Source of the DNA: UBA10438 sp964432155
GTDB lineage: Bacteria; Bacteroidota; Ignavibacteria; Kapaibacteriales; Kapaibacteriaceae
DNA length: 64,000 bases
NCBI GenBank assembly: GCA_964432155.1
Contig: CAYSMF010000011.1
Span: forward strand, 1-64,000
Direction: 5' to 3'
Part shown: piece after piece, positions 1 to 8,968 of the stretch
Layout: the number at the start of each line of letters is the position of its first letter
How positions within the stretch are numbered: position 1 is the stretch's first letter
Translations under genes and position numbers: made by a program
Notes under the pieces: model-generated
What the model was told of the DNA's origin: nothing
What the model saw: the letters and a program-made list of their open reading frames with translations, nothing else
Databases searched by the model: none

Positions 1-1876
1 GAGCAGTACCGATGTTCTTGATCAGACCAGGAGCCGAGATCGACTTGTCGTAGCCAACAGGAATCTCGCCAAACTCAATGCTTGTCTGTGACAGCTCGAG
101 CACTGGCTCTGGGACTGTTGGGTCCTTCACAGTCACATTTGCATATGCCGAAGAAACACCACCGCAAGCATTTGTAATGCGTGCATTGTACAGACCTGCA
201 TCACCCTTCGTTACGCTTGCAATCACGAACGTGTTAGCAGTTGCGCCATTGATCGGCTGATCGTTCTTTGTCCACTGGATCGAACGAGCATCAGATCCTG
301 CTACTGACAATTCGAGACGCTGACCAACCTCGAGGTTCTGGTTCACCGGTTGTGTTGTCAGCTTTGGCTTCGCAATCACTGTGATTGTTGATGTGTCCGA
401 CTTTGCAGTGAGATCACATGTACCAGTAGCAACAGCGACATACTTACCGCTATTTGCTGGTGTCACATTTGTGAGTGTGAGTGAGTTCGATGTAGCGCCT
501 GGGAGGGCAACACCGTTGCGGAACCATTGATATTGAAGACCAGTACCAGAGAAATCAGAAACAAGCGTGACGTTTGTACCAACACACGCGTCAATGCTGC
601 GTGGGCTTTCCTTAAGCACTGGAGGACGGAAGCCAGAAACGCGAACCGTGCGCGATTGTGCTGTAACAACACAGTTGTTCGGATTTGGAATGTTTGACGT
701 AACCAGACAGTAATACTGTCCGTCAGCATCGTACGCGTAGTTCGTGAAGCTCAACGTCGAGTTGAAGGCATTCGGAACAGCGACGCCGTTGCGGTACCAC
801 TGATACACCAAGTTCAAACCGGTTGCTGTAACAGAGATAGAACCACTAGTACCTGGGCAGATGTCGAGGTTCGTAGGTTCTTGTGTTACGCGTGGACGGA
901 GAGCGACCAGTACCGAACATGCAGGTGTTGTGGCTGATGGTGAACATGTACCAGAGATTGTACAGGTGTACACGCCAATTGCGGATGTACCAGCATTGTT
1001 GATGATATAGTTCGAATCTGTGGCTCCACCAATTGCCACACCATCCTTGAACCACTGGAACGTACGACCAGCACCTGTCGAGCGCACACGAAGCGTGTCA
1101 TTCGCATTCTCACATACCGTACGGTTTGCTGGTGCCGACGTGATCGCTGGAGGAAGGATAACAGTGAGCTGTGCAGATGAAGACGTTGTGAGTGTTTTGA
1201 CGGGATCACAATTATCCTTCAGTACACAGTCGTAAACACCTGCGTCGCCTGTTTGTACAGAAGAGATTGTGTACGAAGCAGCATTGGCACCTGGAATAGG
1301 TGTGCCGTTCTTACGCCACTCCCATGTTCCCTCGCCTGCGAGAAGTGTCGATGTTACTGTAAACGTTGTGCTTGTGTTCACGCACACCGTACGGCTTGTT
1401 GGCTGTGCAGAAATTGTTGGCGCGAAGCAGCCCTTCACGATCGTGAACTGACCGCTTGTGCCAGGGTTCGAGAATGCACAACCCCAACTCGGTCCAGGGA
1501 CCTCGCGAACGCGAATGCGGTAGTTCGTGCCAGGTGTAAGACCTGCTGGAATCGCCCATGTATACGAGCGAGCATAGCCATCCACGTTGCTTAGAATATT
1601 CGTCCACGTGGCACCGCCATTGCTTGAGTACTCGATACCGTACTTACCACCGTAGTTGCCGATGGTATAACGATCACCATACCATGAGATCGTTGCGTTT
1701 GTGCCAGTTGTGAACGTTGCACCAGTTGCTGGTGCAGTCACAAATACGTTGCCCCAACCATACGTACACTGTGCTTGCAGTGTTGTTGGCGAGAAAACCG
1801 GAACAAGAGCAAGCAGAACAGCAACTGCTGCTACCCCAACCCCGATCCGACAAAGGCGTCGAAGAACGGACTGCAT
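1..1876 (-). CDS. Ig-like repeat secreted protein (C-terminus outside window)
   Basis: This reading frame is open on the minus strand from an ATG at 1876 to the window edge, so about 625 N-terminal residues are visible. It begins MQSVLRRLCR and has a hydrophobic signal peptide ending near LQAQC. Then comes a domain of about 110 residues of the type seen in surface glycoproteins (WYGDRYTIGNYGGKYGIEYS), then five repeats of 80-90 residues, each with paired cysteines, a QWxxNG core and a GxYxC/GxY end, typical of bacterial Ig-like domains. The last visible residues (SIEFGEIPVG) begin an ASH/HYDIN-like domain that often precedes a T9SS tail. The start is supported by AAAGGGGATG a few bases upstream. 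It is likely an exported adhesin or surface scaffold; partners are unknown. Confidence 0.85.
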   Translation of the reverse strand, partial: MQSVLRRLCRIGVGVAAVAVLLALVPVFSPTTLQAQCTYGWGNVFVTAPATGATFTTGTNATISWYGDRYTIGNYGGKYGIEYSSNGGATWTNILSNVDGYARSYTWAIPAGLTPGTNYRIRVREVPGPSWGCAFSNPGTSGQFTIVKGCFAPTISAQPTSRTVCVNTSTTFTVTSTLLAGEGTWEWRKNGTPIPGANAASYTISSVQTGDAGVYDCVLKDNCDPVKTLTTSSSAQLTVILPPAITSAPANRTVCENANDTLRVRSTGAGRTFQWFKDGVAIGGATDSNYIINNAGTSAIGVYTCTISGTCSPSATTPACSVLVALRPRVTQEPTNLDICPGTSGSISVTATGLNLVYQWYRNGVAVPNAFNSTLSFTNYAYDADGQYYCLVTSNIPNPNNCVVTAQSRTVRVSGFRPPVLKESPRSIDACVGTNVTLVSDFSGTGLQYQWFRNGVALPGATSNSLTLTNVTPANSGKYVAVATGTCDLTAKSDTSTITVIAKPKLTTQPVNQNLEVGQRLELSVAGSDARSIQWTKNDQPINGATANTFVIASVTKGDAGLYNARITNACGGVSSAYANVTVKDPTVPEPVLELSQTSIEFGEIPVGYDKSISAPGLIKNIGTA

Positions 1877-2050
1877 AGACCATCCCCTTTGAGAATTATG
1901 ATGTAAAACGAACAGAAGTTTCGTTACTCATCGACGTCACCCGAACCCCTCTTCTGATGACGTGCACATGCCGGAGCGTGCCACATTTCTGGCCACACGA
2001 CGGTCAATCACCCATGTAACTCTATTCCTTGCCCAAGGTTACGCGAAAAT

Positions 2051-5000
2051 CTAGCGACAAAACACCAAACTGACACAATGTTTTTCTGTATCTCCTTGTA
2101 TAGCAAGGAGATAGCAGCTGATTGACAACATTGTTTGGGGTAGAATAATAGTACGACTTGATTCCTCAACCGGCGCGGTATAAACCCTGCGTCCCAAAAC
2201 ATCGAACACATCAAGCCTCCGTACTCCATCACACAAAATGTGGACGGTTGGCCCAACCGATGTCTTCGTAATACGAATGCACTGTTCAGCTGCTTCACGC
2301 ACACTTGTAGAAGTGGTAGTCCTAAATGACGAATACTCTCCGATATCGGATGTATCACCGGGAAGAAATCCAACAACACGCCAGAAGTAATCACTACCTG
2401 GATTTAGTCCGTAGTACTCAACTGTATCCGCCGATGATCGGAACGAATGCTCAATTGTAGTGAAGAACGGATCTAGCGAAAGCTGAGCTTCGTATTCCAC
2501 ATATACTGGCGACGTTGAGTAGCGAAGTACACCGCGAAGAGGAACATCATTTGAACCACGTTCAGGGAACAGCGGTACGAGCTGTTGTGCGAAACGAGCG
2601 CGTGTTGTGAACGACGCAGTGTCGGACCACCGTCCAACAGCCGTGTCGTTATATCCGATAACCCGCCACCGGTAGGCTGTGCCCGGGCGAAGCGCAGGTA
2701 CATCGCAGAACGGATTGGGTACACCTAACACTTCGATCTCGGGCGTCGCAAACGTTCCACGCGTTGTTAGTTGCAAATCGTATGATGTTGCACCATCAAC
2801 ACGCGACCACAAAAATGACGTCATTGCCGTATCTACCTGATCGATCTTGTTCGGAGCGATAGTCTGTGGAGCGTCAAGGACAAACGATGAGCTCGTTGAG
2901 AAGCTCCACGTCGTTGATGATGGACCGGGCCCATACCGTCCTACTGCACGGACAGACCACACACATCGAGCTGCCATAGGCAACGTATCAGGCACATACG
3001 ATGTGTTTGATGTTGAGTCAATAGCGACAACACGACCATCCGACGCGTGCCGAATCGTGATGACGTATCGACGCGCACTGTCAACAGCAAACCACTCAAA
3101 GCGGGGCCGATCAACCGAGATACCTTCGGCATCGTGCTGCGGACTGCGGAGTACTGGAGCAGATGGCGACGTAATGAAGCGAGCCGGCTCCGTCCATCGA
3201 CCAACGACACCCGAGTCCGAAATAGGTCGTACACTCCATTCGTACCATGTGTTCGGTAGCAACGATCCAAGTCCGACAACGAGCGTGTCACTCGTTGTTG
3301 ATGAAAGACTGTCACTCATGCGATTAACCGGCACCACACGATAACGGAAGTTCTTCGCGAATGCCGATCGACGCCACGACAGCTGGAGTGGTTGTTGTAC
3401 GGCAAGAGTGTCGCGTCCAACGATAGGGGACAACAGCTGAGGAAGTGGCAATTGCGTCAAAAAACTCGATGACGCAGACCATGGTCCGTACGTAGCGTTT
3501 GGTAGCACCGAACGTACACGCCAGTAATAGCGTGTGTAGTGCGACAGACCTTGGATCACTGTGTCTTCGCTACTCGCGGTAACCCGAATAGGATCGACGA
3601 ACGATGGGGATCTCGACACCTCGACCTGATAACCATTGGTCTGAAGTGCTGGCGACCAATGAAGATCTACTGCGAGCGGCACCTCCGAAGCATTGTCAAG
3701 CGGCGATATCAGGCCAGGTGCAGTACAGTTGGCAAACGCAAGTACGAACTCACCGTAGCGAAGTGACGTAGTTGAGATTGTACCGGCTGTTGAATCGTAC
3801 GTCGTCGCTATGCGAGCAAATGTACCTCTACCTTCACGTGGCCGAGCGAACAACAACACCTGTGATGGCACGGTAACGCCCGGAATATCACGAACGGAGA
3901 TACGAAGTGTTCCAGCAAGCTTGGATGTATCTGATGCACGCACTGTCCATCGCATCGGAACCACGGAACAGTACGTTGTATCCACAAACGCAATGGCATG
4001 TGGCGGATATGTGTGACGTTCAACAGCAATGCGCACGCTGTCCGTGACGCGTGTTGCTACGAGCGCAACGTGCGTTGTGCTATCTGAGTCTGCGAACACG
4101 GTTGTGCCTACTCCAGTGAGTGTGCGCTCGATACCAGTCATCGCAAAAACAGACTTTACTACGCGGTACGCGACAAACCCACTCTGCGTCGGATTATCAA
4201 TCCGTACTTGAATTGTTCCACTCCGATCGACCTCGTGAGCAACTGTACGGTTTGAGCCAGAACCCCATCCGATGACAATGTTGCCGTTCGGTAGTTCTTG
4301 CACACTTCCCATCGTCGCGGCATAGATCGTGGGTTGTGGGACGAACTCAAACACTTTGCGAACAGTCTTTGCCTGTTCGTCGATCTCGTACTCAACAACC
4401 CGTGAGCTCTTTTCACCGGGCTTAAAGTTTCCATTGTCGAACAAAAGAATTGTACCCCGACTTGTACGCACGGCGGAATGCTGATGATTGAAGCCGCGAA
4501 AGCCCCCTACAGTGTCGTTGAGCCACTGAAACTGATTTCCCTTCGACAGCGTGCCTCCGAGGCGCCACATTACTGCGCCTGATGTGCGGTTAATCTTGAT
4601 TACTTCGTCCGTATGACGGCACGAAACAAGAAGGTTGCCGTCGGTGTCGACGACGATTGAATTAATGTGGATGTAGTCCACAAGGGGCGTGTTGACCTCG
4701 ACGCTGTCGATAGCATCTGCCACAGGTATGTGATCAAGTGAGCGCCACTCAAACACGGTTCGCCCTGTGAATGTGCGCTCCTGAATCACATTGTTCCAGA
4801 CGATGGCGCGTGGGTTGCCCCCTGGAAGCGAAGAGAGATCTACGGTGTCCTCACGAATACCAAGAATGATGTAACTGGTATCGGAGACGATGCGACACTC
4901 ATGAAAGTCCGTCTTTGCCCCGTTAACCGTCATCAACGTATCAATTGGGTTGAGCCGCACATCACGTCGGATAAACACCGGAGTGTTACCCACGGTAGCA

Positions 5001-5281
5001 AAATGGGTGAGCCATTTTCCTTGATACGTCTGAACGTTTGCATGTGGACCCACTCGTCGCTTGAACACGTTCTTTCCGGCATGATCAAGCATCGAGATCG
5101 AATCCATCGAATTCGGAGCGATGAAATAGTACCCGACACCCGGATTCTTGAGTGTTGAGACATCAAGATCGCGGAATGCTACCTGCCCCTTAACCGGGAT
5201 GCCTTGTACAGAGGCTACCACGAGAAGGACAGTCGTTACCAGCCAATGCAGAGTTGTCGATATTTGTCGCATGGGTCGCAT
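2051..5281 (-). CDS. Arylsulfotransferase-family propeller with FN3 repeats (ASST paralog 1)
   Basis: This is a protein of about 1076 residues with a signal peptide (MRPMRQIS then a hydrophobic stretch). Residues about 30-500 form an ASST beta-propeller. Visible family signatures are DFHE (~125), DYIHINS (~200), SCRHTDEVIKI (~220), HQHSA (~266), LFDNGN (~281) and GSVQELPNGN (~327); the histidines are candidate catalytic residues because ASST enzymes move sulfate through a histidine. About five FN3-like repeats of 90-100 residues follow (~520-990), then a T9SS-like tail (LDVFDVLGRRVY) ending in VFCR. Substrate is unknown, and a non-catalytic role is possible. The start is uncertain among ATGs at 5290, 5287, 5281 and 5272; all lie at or inside the 5' end of the divergent gene. 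Confidence 0.85.
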   Translation of the reverse strand: MRPMRQISTTLHWLVTTVLLVVASVQGIPVKGQVAFRDLDVSTLKNPGVGYYFIAPNSMDSISMLDHAGKNVFKRRVGPHANVQTYQGKWLTHFATVGNTPVFIRRDVRLNPIDTLMTVNGAKTDFHECRIVSDTSYIILGIREDTVDLSSLPGGNPRAIVWNNVIQERTFTGRTVFEWRSLDHIPVADAIDSVEVNTPLVDYIHINSIVVDTDGNLLVSCRHTDEVIKINRTSGAVMWRLGGTLSKGNQFQWLNDTVGGFRGFNHQHSAVRTSRGTILLFDNGNFKPGEKSSRVVEYEIDEQAKTVRKVFEFVPQPTIYAATMGSVQELPNGNIVIGWGSGSNRTVAHEVDRSGTIQVRIDNPTQSGFVAYRVVKSVFAMTGIERTLTGVGTTVFADSDSTTHVALVATRVTDSVRIAVERHTYPPHAIAFVDTTYCSVVPMRWTVRASDTSKLAGTLRISVRDIPGVTVPSQVLLFARPREGRGTFARIATTYDSTAGTISTTSLRYGEFVLAFANCTAPGLISPLDNASEVPLAVDLHWSPALQTNGYQVEVSRSPSFVDPIRVTASSEDTVIQGLSHYTRYYWRVRSVLPNATYGPWSASSSFLTQLPLPQLLSPIVGRDTLAVQQPLQLSWRRSAFAKNFRYRVVPVNRMSDSLSSTTSDTLVVGLGSLLPNTWYEWSVRPISDSGVVGRWTEPARFITSPSAPVLRSPQHDAEGISVDRPRFEWFAVDSARRYVITIRHASDGRVVAIDSTSNTSYVPDTLPMAARCVWSVRAVGRYGPGPSSTTWSFSTSSSFVLDAPQTIAPNKIDQVDTAMTSFLWSRVDGATSYDLQLTTRGTFATPEIEVLGVPNPFCDVPALRPGTAYRWRVIGYNDTAVGRWSDTASFTTRARFAQQLVPLFPERGSNDVPLRGVLRYSTSPVYVEYEAQLSLDPFFTTIEHSFRSSADTVEYYGLNPGSDYFWRVVGFLPGDTSDIGEYSSFRTTTSTSVREAAEQCIRITKTSVGPTVHILCDGVRRLDVFDVLGRRVYTAPVEESSRTIILPQTMLSISCYLLAIQGDTEKHCVSLVFCR

Positions 5282-6917
5282 GTTCATCATTGCCGTTGCA
5301 GTTGCGGGAATACTCTCGAGTTGTGCAAGCTCGCGCACTCCTGCGCGTGAACCTGCGAGAGATCTAAACGACACACTTGCATTCTCGAAACTCGGGAAGG
5401 GTGTGTTCTTTGGTGTGAACGCGATTCTCCGATCTGATACATCGATCATTCTTGTGTCAAATCAGGATGTATTTCGGACGAGCAACAATGGTGCTTCGTG
5501 GGAGAGTTTGGCAGAGCCACTACCACACAAGAACATCACTGCAGTCGAAGCAATCAACGACACAATTTATGCAGGATCAGGCCACGGGACGGTGTACAAA
5601 AGCACCGATCATGGGCTTCAGTGGAAGGTCCATCATCGAACGAACATGGGTACGATTCGAGGATTCAGCAGAACTGCTGAACCACTCGCGTTCGACAACC
5701 CATCAGCACACGTATGGCCATGTCCGACCCTCACGCTAACACAGGTAGATTCAACCCTCGTTCAAACATCTCCGTTTGGTGTGGCACGCTCATTTACCTG
5801 GAAAAGCTTTCAAGGGGCTCGAGCACGCATCGCATCGGATTCACGGATCATTTTTACATCGGGCGACGCCGACATCATCATCTACAACCTCGATGATGAG
5901 CGTGCAGACACCATTACCGCGAAGCTTCTGCAGGGCCAAACAGCTTCGTCGCTCGCACTGTGGTATGATACACTGTTCGTCGGAACCAAGCTTGCGTTGG
6001 GCGGCGTGTTTCGCATACGCCTTGGTCAACAGCAATGGGAGCAAATGTTGATCGACCGTATTGAAGGTGCGTTAGACGTAAACACACTCACTGTCAATGA
6101 TCGTGCTGTCTATGTCGCATCACGCGAACACGGTGTGCTTGTTGTTCCCCACAGAAGCAACATCATTCGCTCGATATCCGATGGAATCCATTTTGCCCTG
6201 CATCAGTCGATAACGCGCTATCGTGATTCATGGGTTGTGAGCTCACGTGTGAAGGGGGCTCTTGCATTCGATTCCAATGGCGCGAACCTTCGCGTACTCT
6301 CGACGAACGCGCCGATAAGTCCAGAATACATCGTCAGTGCGCTCGGCACTACGCTTGTAATGGGGCTTGCAGATGGCTCAGTATATGCGTCGCACGACGA
6401 TGGGCGAACGTGGGAGTTCTGCTCGAAGAGGTTTGAGCAATCCGAGATCACCAACTTCCGTGTAATCGACGGCGAATTGTATGCATCATCAGTGAGCGGA
6501 ATCTATAAAAGCACCGATACTGCACGATCGTTCTCACGGGTAACAGATGCACTCAAGGATGAGAACGTTCAGTCAGCGGTGAAAACCGATTCGATGCTCA
6601 TCATCTTTGCGTCAACAGGAACCTATACGCTTCGCAACAACGGGCGTCTTGATCTGTTCGCACCGAATGTGAAAGCAGACTATCAGGTGCGTCTGAACGA
6701 TGCGATCGTGCATAATGGTGTTGTACTTGGTGCTGGCTATCCAGGTTTGTTCGTATCGCACGATGCAGGATTGACGTGGTCACTCACCACCATCCCCAAG
6801 GCAATGGTACTTCGCACAGTGTATTGCGATGCGACATCAGTATACGTTGTTGGTGATGACGGCGACATTTACGTGAGTCGCAAACCGTCGTGGCTACAAG
6901 GAACGCGAACGAACTAG
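5271..6917 (+). CDS. Asp-box (BNR/Ycf48-like) propeller lipoprotein
   Basis: This 548-residue protein starts MGRMFIIAVAVAG with a lipobox ILSSC (Cys18), so it is probably anchored in the outer or inner membrane. The body has repeated Asp-box motifs (SNNGASWES, STDHGLQW, SHDDGRTW, SHDAGLTW) of sialidase-like and Ycf48-like beta-propellers, a fold used for binding more often than for catalysis. ATG 5271 is preferred to 5280 because it supplies an Arg for the signal n-region. The gene lies between ASST paralogs 1 and 2 on the opposite strand. Its start overlaps the start of paralog 1 and its stop shares bases with the stop of paralog 2. No enzymatic residues are recognised. Confidence 0.82.
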   Translation: MGRMFIIAVAVAGILSSCASSRTPAREPARDLNDTLAFSKLGKGVFFGVNAILRSDTSIILVSNQDVFRTSNNGASWESLAEPLPHKNITAVEAINDTIYAGSGHGTVYKSTDHGLQWKVHHRTNMGTIRGFSRTAEPLAFDNPSAHVWPCPTLTLTQVDSTLVQTSPFGVARSFTWKSFQGARARIASDSRIIFTSGDADIIIYNLDDERADTITAKLLQGQTASSLALWYDTLFVGTKLALGGVFRIRLGQQQWEQMLIDRIEGALDVNTLTVNDRAVYVASREHGVLVVPHRSNIIRSISDGIHFALHQSITRYRDSWVVSSRVKGALAFDSNGANLRVLSTNAPISPEYIVSALGTTLVMGLADGSVYASHDDGRTWEFCSKRFEQSEITNFRVIDGELYASSVSGIYKSTDTARSFSRVTDALKDENVQSAVKTDSMLIIFASTGTYTLRNNGRLDLFAPNVKADYQVRLNDAIVHNGVVLGAGYPGLFVSHDAGLTWSLTTIPKAMVLRTVYCDATSVYVVGDDGDIYVSRKPSWLQGTRTN

Positions 6918-8968
6918 TCTCGAAGCACGAGCGCCGAGCACACACTGCCGTCAACACCTGTGACAACAACAACGCATACACGCGCGAGCTCATGCACAGG
7001 GACGACATGTTGCATGGCATCTGAATCAACCGAGACCGTGGTGATGTTACGTCCTACAGCATCATACACGGCAATTGTGCGGGGCTTCTTCGAAGTACTG
7101 GAGACCTCGATGCCACTCGTTACGCGACGAACACGAACACCGGTATCGGGATGATCATATAGTGCCTCTACGCTAACCGGACCCGCGGTTGTGAAGGTCC
7201 ACACATCAGACCATGCACCAGGTGCCAACGTTGTGCGTTTCCGCACGCGCCAGTACACATCCGTCGATGGCGGTAATGCGAGAATTGTCGTGTCGCGTCG
7301 TGCCGTTGTAATGTCGACGAACGGAAGAGTTACATCAGGCTGCAGAGACACCTGAAGATCATACCCTACAGCATCTGGTGCTTCGCTCCAGCGCAGCACA
7401 GGACCGAGTGCAACGTTCGTCGCACCACGTCGAGGCAGCACAGGCATCGACTCAACACAACGTGCATATGCAGCAGCGTATTCACCATCAGCAATCGTAT
7501 CAACGATGATATCGCCTGATGCGACATCATACCGTGATGGAATTGGAGTGAACCGACCGAAGCCCTCGCGGGAGCGGTGATAGAGAATGATGGATGACGG
7601 CGAGCTAACATCACGACCATCGAAATGGAGAGCCCCCTGCAATGGCGTGCTATCAGTCGATCTGATCGTCCATCGCGTCGAGAGAGGACCGCACACTGTT
7701 GTATCATCAACCTGCCAGTCGTGTGGACGATAATAATGCCGCTCAACGCGGCAACTGGCAGAAGCACCAACACGTGTCACATCGAGAACAATACCAGTAG
7801 TGCTATCGGACGTGGAAAAGGCGTATCTGCCTGGCGATGTGATCTGCTGCTCAATACTTGTGCAACCTAAGGTCGTTGCGAATACGCGATAGGGCTGAAG
7901 TACGTTGTCTGATGTGTTCCGGATTTGCAAGTGCACCTTGCCGTATCGATCGACCTCTTCGGCTATGCGTTGGTCGTTTGTTGCGCTATATCCGATTAGA
8001 ATGTTTCCATTCGGAAGCTCTTGTACGCTACCCTGTGATGGGCAGTAGATCGGTGGATCAGGCGTGTATGACCATACCCGTGTTGCGGTCATGGATACGG
8101 TATCAAGAGCATATTCAACCACACGTGATCGTTGTAGAGGTTTGAGATTCCCATTGTCGTACATCAAAATCGTACCGCGACTAGTTCGTAACGCAGTATG
8201 CTGATGCGAGAATCCCTGAACACCATCGTGATCATCGTTCACGAATGAGAATTGCTTGTTCTTTGACCCTACTCCACCCAGTCGCCACACAATTGATCCA
8301 TCTGACCGTCGAATCTTGATGATCTCATCGAGGTGTCGACACGAAACGATCAAATCACCATCGACATCGCGTGCTATTGAGTTGGCGTGAATGTAATCGA
8401 TCGTTCGTTGTCGGAGCTCAATGTTGGGTGTTGCATCAGTGACGGGAATTCGACCAAACGCATTCCATTCAAAAAGAACGCTATCGGTCTTCAGATGCCG
8501 CTCCTGGACGACTGTTGCCATCAGCGACGCATTGGGTTGTCCTCCCTGCACGACTTGCGACATGTCAAATTGACGGAAGTCGATACCCAACATCATGAAT
8601 GTCGTATCACTCCACATCGCCCCTTCGTGTGAGTCTGTCGAATAGGGTGGCGTCACAACAACTGTATCAACCGGCATCAGTGTACTGTCCATGATGACAT
8701 AGTTGAAGAAACCGAAGTTGCCGGTAAAGGCCGATAGTCGGCGCGTTCCGTATGGTCGAACATTTGTATGCAAACCAAGACCGCGACGAAATACCACGCG
8801 GCCGGACTTATCGATGAAACCGAATGAATCACGCGAGATTGGTGCAGCAACAAGGTAACCTCCATATGGAGAACCCGTAATGCGAACGTCCAATGAGGGC
8901 AATGTATCCTGCGCTGATACGATGACAGGTAACGCAGCGCAAAGCAACAGCAAAACAACTCTTACCAT
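6914..8968 (-). CDS. Arylsulfotransferase-family propeller with one FN3 repeat (ASST paralog 2)
   Basis: This 684-residue protein starts MVRVVLLLLCAALPVIVSAQ, a clear signal peptide. The ASST signatures are retained: DSHEG, DYIHANS, SCRHLDEIIKI, HQHTALRT, MYDNGN and GSVQELPNGN. Only one FN3-like repeat follows (near residues 540-620), then a short T9SS-like tail (IAVYDAVGRNI) ending in LVLRD. It has the same layout as paralogs 1 and 3 but is about 390 residues shorter, because of fewer FN3 repeats. Its ATG lies inside the last codons of paralog 3 (ATGGTAAG; 7-bp overlap), so the two are probably co-transcribed and translationally coupled. Natural substrate unknown. Confidence 0.86.
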   Translation of the reverse strand: MVRVVLLLLCAALPVIVSAQDTLPSLDVRITGSPYGGYLVAAPISRDSFGFIDKSGRVVFRRGLGLHTNVRPYGTRRLSAFTGNFGFFNYVIMDSTLMPVDTVVVTPPYSTDSHEGAMWSDTTFMMLGIDFRQFDMSQVVQGGQPNASLMATVVQERHLKTDSVLFEWNAFGRIPVTDATPNIELRQRTIDYIHANSIARDVDGDLIVSCRHLDEIIKIRRSDGSIVWRLGGVGSKNKQFSFVNDDHDGVQGFSHQHTALRTSRGTILMYDNGNLKPLQRSRVVEYALDTVSMTATRVWSYTPDPPIYCPSQGSVQELPNGNILIGYSATNDQRIAEEVDRYGKVHLQIRNTSDNVLQPYRVFATTLGCTSIEQQITSPGRYAFSTSDSTTGIVLDVTRVGASASCRVERHYYRPHDWQVDDTTVCGPLSTRWTIRSTDSTPLQGALHFDGRDVSSPSSIILYHRSREGFGRFTPIPSRYDVASGDIIVDTIADGEYAAAYARCVESMPVLPRRGATNVALGPVLRWSEAPDAVGYDLQVSLQPDVTLPFVDITTARRDTTILALPPSTDVYWRVRKRTTLAPGAWSDVWTFTTAGPVSVEALYDHPDTGVRVRRVTSGIEVSSTSKKPRTIAVYDAVGRNITTVSVDSDAMQHVVPVHELARVCVVVVTGVDGSVCSALVLRD

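Noticed and set aside
1005..1030. A tRNA-like TTCGAATC sequence
   Set aside because: It lies inside the Ig-repeat coding frame and no cloverleaf can be folded around it.
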